A stretch of DNA of 64,000 nt from Adenophora triphylla var. japonica (lineage: Eukaryota; Streptophyta; Magnoliopsida; Asterales; Campanulaceae): assembly GCA_022495995.1 (NCBI GenBank), contig JAFEMH010000342.1, forward strand, positions 620,001-684,000, given 5' to 3'. The notes under the pieces are model-generated. The model was not told the DNA's origin and did no database searches. It saw nothing but the letters and a program-made list of their open reading frames with translations. Positions 45,084 to 58,880 of this stretch are shown in pieces (positions within the stretch are counted from its first letter, which is position 1; every line of letters starts with the position of its first letter). A program made the translations under genes and the position numbers.

Positions 45084-48000
45084 ATGGTTGGAGTTCTAAG
45101 TTGGAATATCCGGGGTATTGGTAATGCAGCCTCGGTTCGTAGGGTTAAGAGGTTATTAAGGTTACATGATGTCTTTATTTGTGGTATTTATGAGCCTAAG
45201 GTTGATCCCTTATTGCTTCCTTCTTATATTCGGAAAATTCGTTGTCATGGAGGTGTTGCTAATGATAAGGGGAATATTTGGCTTTTTTGGAAGCATGGGA
45301 TTACTTGTGATGTGCTTTTTCAAGATGACCAAGTTATTACTGTTCGGGCCTCTCATTCTCTTTGGCCTAACCCTGTCTTAATGTTCTTTGTTCATGCTAG
45401 TTGTAACAAGTATACTAGAGGGTTTTATGGGATTACTTAATTGATGTGAGTAACACGAATGATGCTTGGTTAATCGTGGGGGATTTTAATTCTGTTGTTG
45501 ATCAATCTGAGAAGCTTGGGGGCAAGCCGGTGGTGGATTCAAGGGTTTCTGAGTTTGTGGATATGATTCAACTTTCTAACCTTATTTATGGTGGGTATAG
45601 AGGTCATATTTTCACATGGTGGAACAAGAGAATGAAGCGTGCAACTATCCTTCAAAGGCTGGACCGTGCTCTTTATAATGATAAATGGTTGCGTTGCTTT
45701 GCTCAAACTACTATTGATCATCTTAATAGGACCTGTTCTGATCATGCTCCTTTGGCTATTAATATTCGTTTGGTTGATGAAGTTCGTAAGGGTGTATTCA
45801 GATTTCTCAATGTTTGGACTCGCCATGATTCTTTTAAATCTTTGGTGCGCTCTTCTTGGGATGGTAGAATCTTTGGTAGACCGTTGGTTAAGTTTGGTAA
45901 AAATCTTACTCGCCTCAAACATGATTTACAACTCTGGAATCGTACAACGTTTGGGAGAGTTGATCAACTTGTGAAAAATGCCGAAGATGAAGTTTGTGGT
46001 AAAGAGCTTTTATTTGAGCAAGATCCAAGTGATGAGAATAGGGTTTCCCTTCATCTTGCTCAAGCTAATCTTTCCTATCGCCTTAAGATTGAAGAAGAAT
46101 TCTGGATGCAAAAAGCTAACTTGGCTTGGGTTAAAGATGGGAATAATAATACTCAATTCTTTCATGCTTACGTGAAGAAAGGAAGGCAGAAATTACATAT
46201 TCATAAAATCTGAGATAGTGACGGGAATTGGATTGTGGATCATAATCTGATTCAAGAGGAGGCTATTAGATTCTATTCGGACCAACTTAATGGAAATCCT
46301 AATGAAACGGTGGATCCCCCGAATGATTTGTTGAATGTGATTCCTCGGTTGGTCTCTAATGAAGATAATAAGATGCTTATTGATCCCCCTACGCTTAAAG
46401 AGCTTCACGACATCGTTCTTAGCATGAGTGGGACTAGTGCTGCTGGTCCGGATGGCTTCACAGGTGAATTTTATCATAAATGTTGGGATATTATATGCAT
46501 GGATCTTTTTAATTCAGTTCTTGAATTTTTTTCGGGGTTTCTTCTTCCTCGAAGTTGGACTAGTACGCTTATTGTTACTATCCCTAAGGTGGTAGCCCCT
46601 ACTTCTTTCTCGCAGGTTTGGCCTATTAGTTTGTGTAATTTTTCTAATAAAATCATTACCAAACTTCTTTGCGCCCGACTGCAAAATGTGCTTCCTCGTA
46701 TTATCTCTCCGTAACAAAGTGGTTTTGTGAAGGGTCGTCTTATTCATGAAAATGTCTTGCTTGCTCAAGAGCTCTTTCAGTCGCTTAAAAGGAAGGTGTA
46801 TGGGTCTAATGTTGCTTTAAAGCTAGATATGGCTAAGGCGTATGATAGACTTTCTTGGTTTGCCTTGATTAAGGTGATGAGGAGATTTGGATTTGCGGAA
46901 GAATTGCTAGACATGATCTTTAGATGCATGAATTATTGTTGGTTTTCAGTCCTTATTAATGGTTCTTCTAATGGCTATTTTGTTTCTACTCGGGGTCTTC
47001 GTCAAAGGGATCCTATCTCTCCTAGTATTTTTATTATTGCTGCTGAAGTTTTAAGCCGGGGGCTTAATAATCTCCATCTTCTTCATCCTCATGTGGCGTT
47101 TCATACGGGTAATCTTAATGTTCCTATTATCTCTCATCTGTCTTATGCTGATGATATTATTATCTTCTGTAACGGAAGTATTCCATCTCTTGAGCTTCAT
47201 ATGGAGTTTTAGGCGTCTTATCAACATTTCTCGGGGCAGCTCATTAGCATTTCGAAGTCTTGTTTTCTGACTGGGCGGGATGTGGCTGAGCATGATATTC
47301 TATCTCTCTTATTACGGGTTTTCAGAAGAAGAATTTGCCTATTGTTTATTTGGGGTGTCCTCTTTATATTGGAAGGAATGTGCAATCTTTGTTTGATCCG
47401 GTTATGCAAAAGCTTCGGGCTAAGCTTGATTCGTGGCAAGGTAAATTACTCTCGGCTGGTGCTAAGCTTGTTTTGATCAAATCTTGTCTTCAAGCTATCC
47501 CCATTTATTATATTTCTTTACTTGATCCTACGAAGGGTGTTGTTAATGCCATAAATCGTCTTATTGCTAATTTCTTTTGGAGTAGCACTGATGGGGAAAA
47601 AAATGTCATTGGGTTTCTCAAAATGAATTTTTCTGGCCTATTGAAGAAGGGGGATTAGGCCTTCGAAAATTTGAGGAGATGGCGGTTGCTTTCTCTATGA
47701 AGCTTTAGTGGAGATTTCGTACGTCTAATTCTCTTTGGGCACAATTTCTTGCTGCTAAGTATTGCCGTGATACTCATCATATGGATGCCATCTCTAGAAT
47801 GGGTTCTCACATTTGGAAGCATATGGTTGCTGCTAAGGATTTGGTGGAGAGCCGTATTGCTTGGGGTGTGGGTTGTGGTGATATTTCTATTCAAGAAAAG
47901 TGGCTTCCTCATGATATTCCTCTCCTTGATAATCCTCTCCTTGATAATCGTCATGATCAGATTTTTTCTTTATTTGAGGATGCTGTTTTAAGGGAAGACT

Positions 48001-49222
48001 ATATTAGAGATACTTTTGGGCAGCAATGTTTTTTGGAGCTTCAATCCTATGGTATTCGGCTTGAGGGAGATTGTGATCATCCTTTTTGGTCTCCTTCTTC
48101 TTCGGGCAGATTTTCTATTTCTTCGGCTTGGAGGGAATATAGAGTGTCCCGTATTCGGATTAGTGTTTTTGCTTGGTGTTGGCACAAGTATATTCCTCTT
48201 AAGGTGTTGATCTTCCTTTGGAAATGTCTAAAGGCTGCTCTTCCTACTTATGACAATGTATCTCGAAAAGGTATTCCTATTGTTTCTCGTTGTCATTGTT
48301 GTGCTAACCCTTCTCTTGAATCTTTGCAGCACATTCTTTTGCATGGTGATATTGCTTTTAATGTGTGGTGTTTCTTTGGGAATTTGATTGGTTTCCAAAT
48401 CTCAGGTTCAACTATCATGCAAAGGATGATTGCTTGGCATGCTTGTAAAAATTCAAAGCTTAGTCGGGCTATTTTATGGTTGGGAGATATTCTTCCGAGT
48501 TTTATCTGTTGGGAGTTTTGGAAGCATAGAAAAAATGTCGGTTTGATGAGGGCACTCCTAGTTGGGAAAAGGTCTGTAATAATATTCAGTTCCAAATCAA
48601 TGATATTCTTCGTGCTCACAAGCTATCCTTTCCTGTTCTTCATTCGGAGGTAAATATTGCTTTATTTTTTAATATTATTATGGCTGTTCCGTCTATTGCT
48701 CGTGTCAAGCTTGTGTATTGGATTCCTCCTATTGTGGGACAAGTGAAGATTAACTCGGATGGTGCTTCTCGTGGAAATTTGGGCATTGCTTCGGGTGGTG
48801 GTATTTTACGTAAGCATGATGGGTCTTTTATTTTTTCTTTTTGTCGTTTTTATGGTAATGCTACTAACATGGTTGCTGAAGCTAGGGCTACTCTTGATGG
48901 GATTACCCAAGCTAGGTTAATGGGTTATAATTCTCTTTGGCTCGAGGTGGATTCTGATGTGTTGTCACTTATCTTACTTCGCAAATACAATATTCCTTGG
49001 GAGATTTGGTACTTCGTTCAAGCCATTTTCAGATTCATGGAGGAGGTGTCTATTAAGGTAACTTATGTTTACAGGGAAGGTAATAAAGTGGCTGATTTTC
49101 TTGCTAATATCTCGGCTTCTGAGCAAGCTGATTTTGAGTTTCGTTCTTTGGAGTCTTGCCCCAAGCCATGCCAGAGTCTTCTTTATTTTGATAGAATTTC
49201 GTACCCTAATATTAGGCTGTAG
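45084..49222 (+). pseudogene. LINE ORF2: endonuclease, reverse transcriptase, zf-RVT, RNase H
   Basis: The start is at 45084 (MVGVLSWNIRGIGNAASVRR). The endonuclease shows IVGDFNSVV and CSDHAPLAI. RT shows SAAGPDGFTGEFY, SGFVKGRLIHENVLLAQE, LKLDMAKAYDRLSW, GLRQRDPISPSIFIIAAE and the catalytic SYADDIIIF. A zf-RVT region (FSISSAWREYRV, PLKVLIFLWKCLKAALPT) follows. RNase H (48680-49222) keeps its acidic residues in KINSDGASRGN, AEARATLDG, VDSD and NKVADFLA. Damage: a frameshift near 45420; stops at 46211, 46712 and 47210; and frame changes near 47310 and 47600-47780. The RNase H frame is intact. Confidence 0.92.
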
Positions 49223-49430
49223 GTTTTTATTATTTATTGATGTATCTTTTATTTTTTAGATCCCCCCCCTTATTGTAGAGGATCTTACATGTTGTGTAAG
49301 AACTCCCCCTAGGTTTATTCTGGTGGTTAAGGTTGTCATGTCCCCCACCATGTTTGTAATTTTATTTTTCGTTATTAATAAAATCTAGGGAGTACCGTCT
49401 CCTTTTGCCAAAAAAAAAAGTGTGATGTTT

Positions 49431-49761
49431 TGAATATCATAGAGTTGTACTCACATACGGTTTTAAAGTATTGAAATCGTAATTGAATCCAGTCATATTT
49501 TGCTATTGGGAGAACGATTGCCCTTAAATGGTCAAATCCTTCTTTTAAATCTTCCCAAAGTTCATATGGCTCCTCTACAGTGAGGTACTCCATTTTTAGT
49601 TCTTCGTGAATGTGGCGTCAAAAAATGGTCATTGCATTAGCATTCTCTTGTTTTGAGGGCTCTCTTTTCTCTTGGTTTGAGAATCAATTTGATATATGTA
49701 ACCCATATCATGTAATTACTCTCTCCAAGGGTGCAAAGTGAAGTTTTGCCAAATTTTTCAT
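49431..49761 (-). pseudogene. Copia gag, N-terminal part
   Basis: The ATG at 49761 begins MKNLAKLHFAPLE. Then come HIHEELKMEYLTVEEPYELW and DLKEGFDHLRAIVLPIAKYD, ending EYNSMIFKTSH exactly at the LINE target site. This is the UBN2/Retrotran_gag_2 family. One stop lies near 49622. It continues at 43164. Confidence 0.85.
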
Positions 49762-50640
49762 TGAACTATAAAATGGAACACATATTATTACATATAACAC
49801 AGTTAAAAACAAGTTGTTAAATTATAACAGAGATAAATACAATGATAATTATATTTCAAATATTATTATTATTTATAACATGAAATAAATAAAGTAAAGA
49901 CTCATAACATACATGTCAAAATCTCTTGGTTTATACTCCACTGCAAAGACTAACATTGTGTATGCTAGAACTAATATGATAAGGAATATCAAAAGTATGT
50001 TGGTTATTTTGAAGTAGAAGATGTAATATCAGAGAGTGAGAGTAAATTTTGGAAAATATAGATAAAATGTTGAGTGAAGTGTGGTGGTATTTATAGTAAA
50101 ATATCATTTGTAATCGTTAACTAGCCGTTTAAAATTGCGGTTTAGATTGATTATTTTATTTTATTTTTGTTATATAATAATTAAACAAATTTAATCCAAA
50201 GTAAAATATCAAAGTAGTCATGTATAAAGACTCTAAATATAATTTAACTTAATAAGTGTTAAGTAATTAGATCATTATAGTATAAAAGCAGTGCTAATTT
50301 ATTTATATACGAAACAAAAATTAACTAGCACACACACCAACACATACTTTTTTTCCACATAAATGCTTTTGACTTTATTTGTTTGTCATTTATTATATTT
50401 TTATTTTCTTTATATTGTCATTTTATGCAAAATTTCAACACAAAATTAATTTCCCTTGAAAATGGAAAACTATATACACAGGTAATCATGTTCAGTATGA
50501 ATGTTGCTATTTTTGTGTAATCAAGTTACAACATTCACCCTTTCTATTTGGAGGTTTCTACCGAAAAGACCTTCAAAAAATAAAAGGTTCATCTTTTGTT
50601 ATCCACCACCGTTTGTGTTTTTAATTGGGAATTTGGTAAA
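49762..50640 (-). promoter_or_regulatory. Leader and probable 5' LTR region of the copia element
   Basis: AT-rich, no coding potential. On the minus strand a CTATAAATACC box (about 50087-50097) is followed by a pyrimidine-rich leader, as in copia LTR promoters. No methionine-tRNA PBS was found and no match to the 3' side was seen, so LTR ends are not given. Confidence 0.4.
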
Positions 50641-50715
50641 AGTGATTAGATAAATATTATAATATGTATATAAAATATATTTAGGATATAGCTTGGAGTT
50701 ATTTTTCCATCAATC

Positions 50716-52297
<1,582 letters not shown>

Positions 52298-52320
52298 CCT
52301 ATGGTGGTTATCCTAACTAA

Positions 52321-52362
<42 letters not shown>

Positions 52363-52627
52363 AAAATAGATGCAATATAAAATACATAAAATAAAATGAT
52401 AGAGCTATTAAGATCTTATTTCGTATTGATATTGACTTCTGAATTGTACAAAATTGTTGATGCTATTACAATGCTTATAGAAATTGAAGAACTGAAATGA
52501 AATTCTAGTATAATAGTTGTTGTTTTTTGCTAAGAAAAATTGGATGCCTATACAATATGGGGGGGGGGGGAGTTCCCATTTTATAATCTTCGGACTTGAA
52601 AATTTATTTATTTTGTTGATTGTTTAC

Positions 52628-52727
52628 AGCTGGCTTTGAGGTGGTAGATGATGAGAAGGATTGTCGGATGGTTGTTAGAACATGGGCTGCTTTCTTCTTT
52701 TGCAGCGAAAGTAGCTCTGGTAATGTG
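52628..52727 (+). other. Exon-like fragment of unknown origin
   Basis: After 'ttgtttacag' one frame reads AGFEVVDDEKDCRMVVRTWA then AFFFCSESSS, followed by a donor-like GTAATG. It looks like one spliced exon of a host gene carried here, but I do not recognise the product. The next acceptor-like site (about 52813) leads to a short frame with a stop. Confidence 0.35.
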
Positions 52728-52864
52728 CTATTATACCACCTTTTCCTTGTTTTCTTATTATAATTGTACTTGGGTAAAAAGTCATCATTGTCATTATCAT
52801 TTTCTTACTACAGGTGGACTGAGGCGGTGCTACTAGAGCAATTACTGAGTTCCAATAGGATTTG

Positions 52865-53300
52865 TTACATATCTACTTCTGATGTACATATTGCCATATT
52901 TGCCATTATTTGTTGTTTATTTGCAAGGAATTGTTCACTTTTTGACACTTGTTGAAGAGCAACAACATTGGAAAAAGGGTTTGTCTTAAAATAATCTGTA
53001 ACTGCTTTTGTTTCACAATTTACAGGGTCAGTTTTATCCCACCATTTTATCTTGTACTTCCGTACTAGGGTCAACAATATCATCGTATCCAATTGTTCAT
53101 CATTCACATCATATTATGTTATAAAAATCCAAGGGACTTGAAAATTGTGACAAAAGAGTAGCCACGTGGGGAATAAAGAAATGTGATCCAGAAATTTACA
53201 ATTGGTTTTGAATTGTTCAAATGCTTCTCCTACATCCGTTGGGACTATGGTTTTATCCATTCCATTAATTTTCCAACACTTATGAAACCATTATGGCGTA
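52865..53300 (-). pseudogene. Fragment of a capsid/gag-like ORF, possibly pararetrovirus-related
   Basis: A minus-strand frame, interrupted by one stop, contains DVGEAFEQFKTNCKFLDHIS, LVRKYKIKWWDKTDP and, near its end, SEQFLANKQQIMANMA. The aromatic KWWDK block resembles proteins I associate with endogenous caulimovirid or related retroelement polyproteins in plants. The evidence is weak and other retroelement gags are possible. It is short and defective. Confidence 0.25.
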
Positions 53301-53754
53301 GGGTAAGAGAGATGTGGACTAAATTAGAAAAAGGACATTGAAAAGAAATCATTTTGTTTATAAAATGCTCGGGTCCCGGCTCTAATATAGTCTCAATAAT
53401 TAAACTTGGATACAAAGTTTATTTGGCTAGATAGTTCTCTTGTTTTGTGTGGTTCCATGCCCCACTTAGTGACTGTTAATATTTTTATAATAAGAATTTT
53501 TCAATAGCAAATATTTGACTGATTTTCTTTATCAAACGTGCATTGAAATTTGACTGAATTTGTTTGCGTTAAAATATTTTCATAAAATAGTTGGCGCTTT
53601 CCAAAATTGTCTAGTAAGTGTTGGTGATGAACTAGTAAAATTAACTCTGAAAATTGGTAGGGATGCCAATTTTTGTTTATTTCAAAAATTTTTGGTTCAA
53701 GAGTGCAAATATAATCTTCATTTGGTTTGTAAAAATAGTTACACAGAGGGGTAT

Positions 53755-55086
53755 TGTAAGCACCCCAATCTGGATCACCCTCTTTTGAGCACCCGGGAAA
53801 CACCGCAGACTCACGCAAACGCAGTCTCGAACACTCGAAACCCTCAAAAAACCCTCAAAAGCCCAAAAAACCACCAACCAAACCAAGGGGGCCTTTCTGG
53901 GACAAAAAAAAACACAAAAGGAATTTTTAGGAATTATGCAAAAATTGGAAAAGCACAGAAGGTCCGTACGGACCTCTTTGCATGCTAGTAGGTCCGTACA
54001 GACCTCTTTGCAACCAGACATCATAATTACGAAATCCTCTTAAAGTCCACATTATTCCCTCAAATCCGGGAAAACTAAATTTTTGGATTTCATGGAAGGT
54101 CCGTACGGACTTTCTTGCACATTTCTGAAAACTATAAATAGAGGGCTCCCCCTCCCTCATTTCACACATCTCCCTCTTCTCCACTCTCCATAAGCCTTCT
54201 GGCTGCCCTCCTAAGACCCCTCGGGGCACTCCCGGTCCCTTTCGGTTCCTTCCGGGGCCTTCCGAGCTCCCTCGCGGTGCTCCGAAGCCCTATCGAGCGC
54301 TCCCGAGACACTCCCGCGCTGCCCCGAGGTACTCTCGAGGTATTCTGAGGCCCCTCGTGGTACTCCGAAGCCTTGCCTGGTCTTTCCCGAGGCGTCCCGG
54401 CCCTTTTCGAGCCAAACCGACGATTCCGACGCACGCCAGAACTCTGCCCGAACGCAACCGATGATCCCGACGCAGGCCGAACCTCTGCCCGAATCCAGCC
54501 AACGATCTCTGCGATCCCAACACACGCCGAAACTCTGCCCGAGTACACACTTGACAATCCCGAGGCACGACGAAGCTCTGTCCGCAGTCAATCGGCACAT
54601 CTCGAAGCAATCCCGGTCTGCCCCGAAACACTCTTCCATCCTCAAACACTATTCCCCAGCGGAAGACAGACACGAACTAATATTGGTAAGGCTTCCTTCC
54701 AATACTATTTCAATACATTTCAATACGTAGTGCACATTGTAGACATCAGATACCGCATGCATTTTTAAAAGCACATACACACACAACATTTAAAGAAAGA
54801 AGGGGTGTCGAAAGACTCGTTTTTACGAGGCGACTCGGTCGAGCTCTAATATTCTAATATTCTCTTCCCGAGGAGTAACCTGACCTCCGAACTCAAAAAT
54901 CTCATCACACAAAAACAGTTTATTTTTAAACTGATGCCTTTTCTCAATGTTTTGGGCTTAATCAAAACGGCGTGGCGACTCTACAAGCAAAAACACAGCG
55001 AGACACCTCCACTTGACCAACGCAAAAAAGTGGAATGCCAGATGCCGGGGCGCAATCGCTGCGCCTCTCGGATCCGGGTAATTTCA
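53755..55086 (+). repeat. 5' LTR of Tat-like element 3
   Basis: It starts TGTAAGCACC and ends GTAATTTCA, about 1.33 kb. It contains three GGTCCGTACGGACC-type palindromes (53961-54112) and a TATA box at 54132. A GC-rich leader follows with many 'cccga' words and repeated 'cgacgcac..cgaactctgcccga' units (about 54420-54545). The partner LTR is not in the window. Confidence 0.8.
53961..54141 (+). promoter_or_regulatory. LTR core promoter with three palindromes
   Basis: AGGTCCGTACGGACCT at 53961-53976 is perfect, 53991-54006 has one mismatch, and AAGGTCCGTACGGACTT is at 54096-54112. The last ends 20 bp before CTATAAATAG (54132-54141). A CT-rich initiator stretch follows. The repeated, spaced palindromes look like binding sites for a dimeric DNA-binding protein (inference). 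Confidence 0.7.
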
Positions 55087-55088
55087 GT

Positions 55089-55106
55089 TGGCGAATCTGC
55101 TGGGGA
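55089..55106 (+). other. Primer-binding site of element 3
   Basis: TGGCGAATCTGCTGGGGA begins two bases after the LTR. It differs from element 2's PBS by one base, so the two elements use the same primer tRNA class. Confidence 0.8.
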
Positions 55107-56434
55107 AATTTTGTTTTAAAAACTTTTAAACAAAACAAAAGATTTTTTAAAACGATGATGAGGGTCAAACTTTCATTTTATCCATTTCTTTAACTGTTGT
55201 GTGTGTCTGCATGTGCTTTACTTTTTTATTTTTATTTTTTACAAAAAAAAAATAAAAATACAAAAAAAAATGCATCAATATACATCTGTGTACATACATT
55301 TAAAATTCTTCAAAAACTTTTGTTTTACTCAGAAAAAGAATTTTAGAGACCGCACACTACTCGCACTGCTGCCTCAGTACACCGCACGCTACTCGCACTG
55401 CTGCCTCGGTACACCGTATGCTACGCGCACTGCTGCCTCGGATACACTGCACACTACAACCCTTAACCAGGGGTGGTCTCAGTTGCAGTTCGTTTGACCT
55501 TCTACGCCTATCGGACGCGCACGGGATCATTTCAAATATCCCATCCTAGCCAGTGTCAACCATGCACGCTTGTGTCACACTCTGTCCAGACTCGATTGAT
55601 TTTTACCCAGTCTGTGTCATACAGCCTGGATACATATCCCATGCCGGCCATTTTCTGAGTCGAAGCTCGGAACTCAAGATCCCTTGCGCAAGCAAAGCGA
55701 TGAAAGGTCATGCTAAAATCTTGACCTGATCTTGATTTCCAAAGCTACACCCAGACGATGTTCCGTCCCGGATATACATCTATGCTCACATGACACCATG
55801 TCATCAAGCCTTTAATACGTCAGCCATGACAATATGACCAGCCAACGCCTAACGTCACAGTTCCCTTGCGCAAGCAAGGTAAAGAGAGGTCATGCCGAAC
55901 TCTCGACCAGATCTTGACTCAAGGGCCGGCTCGGCTCACTATTCACATGGCTAACGCATTAAAATGAACATGACAGGCTCGGTCCTTAGGTTCGATTTTT
56001 CTTTTAGGCCGGTGGAAACCGCTTGCCCTATAGGACCCTCTCCCAAGGATGTCCACCCCGGGATGTCGAAATACAGGTGCAAAACAAGGGGCTTATAGTC
56101 GCACAGATGGTCTCCACTGACCCAGGATCTAGCATAGTTGCGAAAAAGAAGAGCAATTTTTTCCAAACTACCTAGGATTCAGAGAAAACACTGTTTTAAG
56201 TAAATTAAAACAACAAAAAAAATCATAAATAAAAGGCGGAAACTGCATGTCACGTGAGCTTTCCCCCCCTTTTTTTTTATCCAAAAGGCCTTGCCATGTC
56301 TAAACCTTACCCGTCACCCCCCTCCAGCGAACCGAGAGTGGTTGAGAGTACTCGGGAGCCGCCTTTTCAGTATTGAGGTCACAAGGTCCGATAGCCCTTC
56401 CGTTTCAGCGGTCCGAACAGTCGGCTACTCCCCC

Positions 56435-58264
56435 ATGGCGGGATCAACAGATAACAGTGAGGGAAACCGAACCCCGCCACTAAGAAACCTTCAAACAATG
56501 GAAGAGGTGCTGTGAGCCTTCGAAACACTCAAGAAGCGCCAAGAAGAGCAGCAAGCCTGGATCGTAGACACCCTGCGCCTTCGAGGGACCGTTGCTGTTT
56601 CTCAACCTGATGGGACCTTCGTCCTCATAGAAGACGAAGAAATACCAGCTCCCCCGGGTCCTCAAAGCTATTAGCAGGTCCCACCTCCGCCAAGCTACGA
56701 GATCCCAGCAACGCAAAGCAGCTCTCGCTCAAAGCTCCACTCAGGCATCAGCCAAGCAGCTCTGACGTGCCTGCCTCAGCACAGTCAATTTCCCGACCCT
56801 GTGCCCCAAGCTCAGTATCAACAGCACACATACGTGCCTGCTCCACCAGATCCCAATGCATCTCGGTACCTTCCAGGATTCAATCCTCTGCCTCTATACG
56901 AGCCTCGTATCCATAGCCAAAAATCCCAATGCTTACCTAGGACGGGCATCCCAAGCGGATATCCCGACATCTCAAACCTACCACCAGCTGGTCTGCCACT
57001 TGGGGCTAATGAAACATTTCTCCAATTCCCAAACACATCCCTTAGCGGCCCGAGCAATCATGCCCTTAATTTCAACACTCCAGGGTACGGGATGGTATAC
57101 ACTCAACTACCTCCCCAAGACTCCCGAATGGCGATTCCATCGGCCAATCCACCTCCATCTTCGGTTTCCATCCCCGAAAATGGAAACCCGCCTCAACCTG
57201 CCGATCCCCACATGGCTTAGTTTATCGAGCAAATGAAGGACATGTAAGGCAAACTAGCCAGTTCTCGGAAGGACTCCCTCATGCCCACTGATCCAAACAA
57301 GGTGGTCCCGCTTCCTCCAAAATTCAGGATGCCGGAAATGGAAAAGTTTGATGGGACAGAATGCCCAAAAACCCACATCGACACCTATGTCTTGGGAATT
57401 AGAGCCAAGGGGGCAACCCCTCAACAAATGGCGGATCACTTCCAGCATTCTCTCAAATCCACAGCGCTAAGGTGGTTCCTCAACGTAAAGGCAGAAAACC
57501 GCTCCATGTGGGACCAAATCAATGAGATCTTCCTGGAGAAGTACCGCGCTAACCTTGAGTGGGAGACAAATCACCACGATCTACAAGCCACCGAACAAAA
57601 GGATGACGAGCCTGTGAGTGAGTTCTATAAAAGATGGAACTGGAAGCTAAGCGAGATAATGGATCCGCTTTTCAAGGAAGAGCAAATGGACATCTTCCAT
57701 TCCTGCCTCAAACCATCTCTGAGGACCTTGATCAGCCATTACTTCTATCCAAATCTCCATGCCATGGTCAACGCCGGAACCAAGTTCGAAAAGACCCTGA
57801 GCCTTCAGAAGACCACAACAACCCCTGCTTCGTCTTATCGCTATCGGACAAACTTGTCAAATCCAGCACCTGTCCCAAATAAAGGAAAAGAAGCAGTCAA
57901 AATGGTACACTACATCCAAAATGGAGCTCAAGTAAATCGTGATCAGGCACCCCCGAGGAACAACAATCCCCCTCGCATCCCACAGTTCCAGCATTTTGAC
58001 AACCTCGAAATGCCTCTGGGCCAAGTATTCGAAGCATTGGTAAAGCGAAATCTTCTCAAGCCTCTCGAAAATTTCCAACCAAAGTCTCTCAAGCCCAACA
58101 TGGATATGAGCAAGCACTGCGCCTTCCACAATTACCCCGGTCACACCACTGACAATTGCTTCGTGCTAAAGCAAGTGGTCCAGGGGCTAATCGAAGAGGG
58201 AAAGTTGGAACGCCCCCGTGACCCAACACCATTGGAAATCCATTCCCCCAAAACGACAGGGTGA
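56435..58264 (+). pseudogene. Gag of element 3
   Basis: A single frame from ATG 56435 (MAGSTDNSEGN) to 58264 is broken only by four in-frame stops (about 56513, 56672, 57218 and 57245). The N-terminal helix and strand (EEQQAWIVDTLRLRG, VAVSQPDGTFVLIEDEE) are followed by a Pro-rich linker. The capsid domain shows FDGTECPKTHIDTYV, HSLKSTALRWFLNV, FLEKYRANLEWE and VSEFYKRWNWKL. A GQVFEALVKRNLLKPL segment precedes a C-x2-H-x4-H-x4-C knuckle (CAFHNYPGHTTDNC) and VVQGLIEEGKLERP. All four stops fit C-to-T changes of CGA, CAG or CAA codons. The family function is particle formation and RNA binding. Confidence 0.92.
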
Positions 58265-58880
58265 ACACGATAGCCTTCGATGAAACTCCAGGCGAGAGTA
58301 TCCGAAACCGTCAACATGCTATCCCGCTACGACTGAGAATGCGAAACCAGAGTCAAACGGTCCCGTGACCGGGAATCCAGACAAGAACGCCCAAGGACGA
58401 GTGTCTCCCTACGATCTCTGCCACGATCAAGACACACCAATGGACTCGAATGGCAGCACCGAAAGCGGTCTAGCCTTCACAGATGCAGACTTGCTGATAT
58501 GTGAAAACAGACACAACGAGGCCCTCCTCATCCTCATAAAGATAGAGATGTTCTACCTCCGAACGTCTTGATCGATAACGGCTCTGCAGTCAACATCATT
58601 GCCTTGAGTACACTGAAATTACTCCGCGTCGACCGCTCCCTGATGAGACCTTCGCCCTGGATAACCCAAGCTTACGACTCCACTCCAGGCCCTATCGTAG
58701 GAGTAATCAATCTGAGGATCCAATTCGATGCACAATTGGAGTCGGTAGAGTTCCAAGTCTTGGAAATCAAACCAACCTTCTCCGCCCTGCTGGGACGACC
58801 TTGGCTGCATCAGATGAAAACAGTATCATCTACTCTTCACCAATGCGTGAAATTCATCAACGCCAATGGAACAAGGCTCG
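58265..58880 (+). pseudogene. Protease region of element 3
   Basis: After gag a degraded linker leads to ENRHNEALLILIKIEM and then, in the gag frame, [19 protein letters not shown]. This is a retropepsin-like site with D-N-G in place of D-T/S-G. Then come [20 protein letters not shown] and [13 protein letters not shown], typical Tat protease segments. A frameshift lies between about 58540 and 58570. The reading is cut off after TLHQCVKFI, where copia sequence begins. Confidence 0.85.

Larger units (their letters stand above)
43177..49419 (+). mobile_element. L1-type LINE with RNase H domain, nearly full length
   Basis: It starts 'ggccattttctctct', has ORF1 and ORF2 and a 3' UTR, and ends in poly(A) at 49410-49419. 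The target duplication GTGTGATGTTT occurs at 43166-43176 and 49420-49430 (11-12 bp), proving target-primed insertion into the copia gag. The length, ~6.2 kb, is normal for plant L1. ORFs carry several stops and frameshifts. Confidence 0.95.
38200..50640 (-). mobile_element. Decayed Ty1/copia retrotransposon with a LINE nested in gag
   Basis: On the minus strand, gag starts at 49761, is interrupted by the LINE (43177-49419) and resumes at 43164. Protease, GAG-pre-integrase, integrase, RT and RNase H remnants follow down to 38674: the copia order PR-IN-RT-RH. A purine-rich stretch ('ccaagggagag' complement region, about 38620-38635) and an AT-rich segment to ~38200 may be the 3' LTR; it holds a ~57-bp tandem duplication (38222-38330). 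I could not match it to the 5' side, so exact ends are unknown. Confidence 0.75.

Noticed and set aside
54162..54673. Three overlapping Arg/Gly/Ser-rich minus-strand ORFs in the element 3 LTR
   Set aside because: GC-rich leader sequence open in several frames; no recognisable domain, and it lies within the LTR leader.
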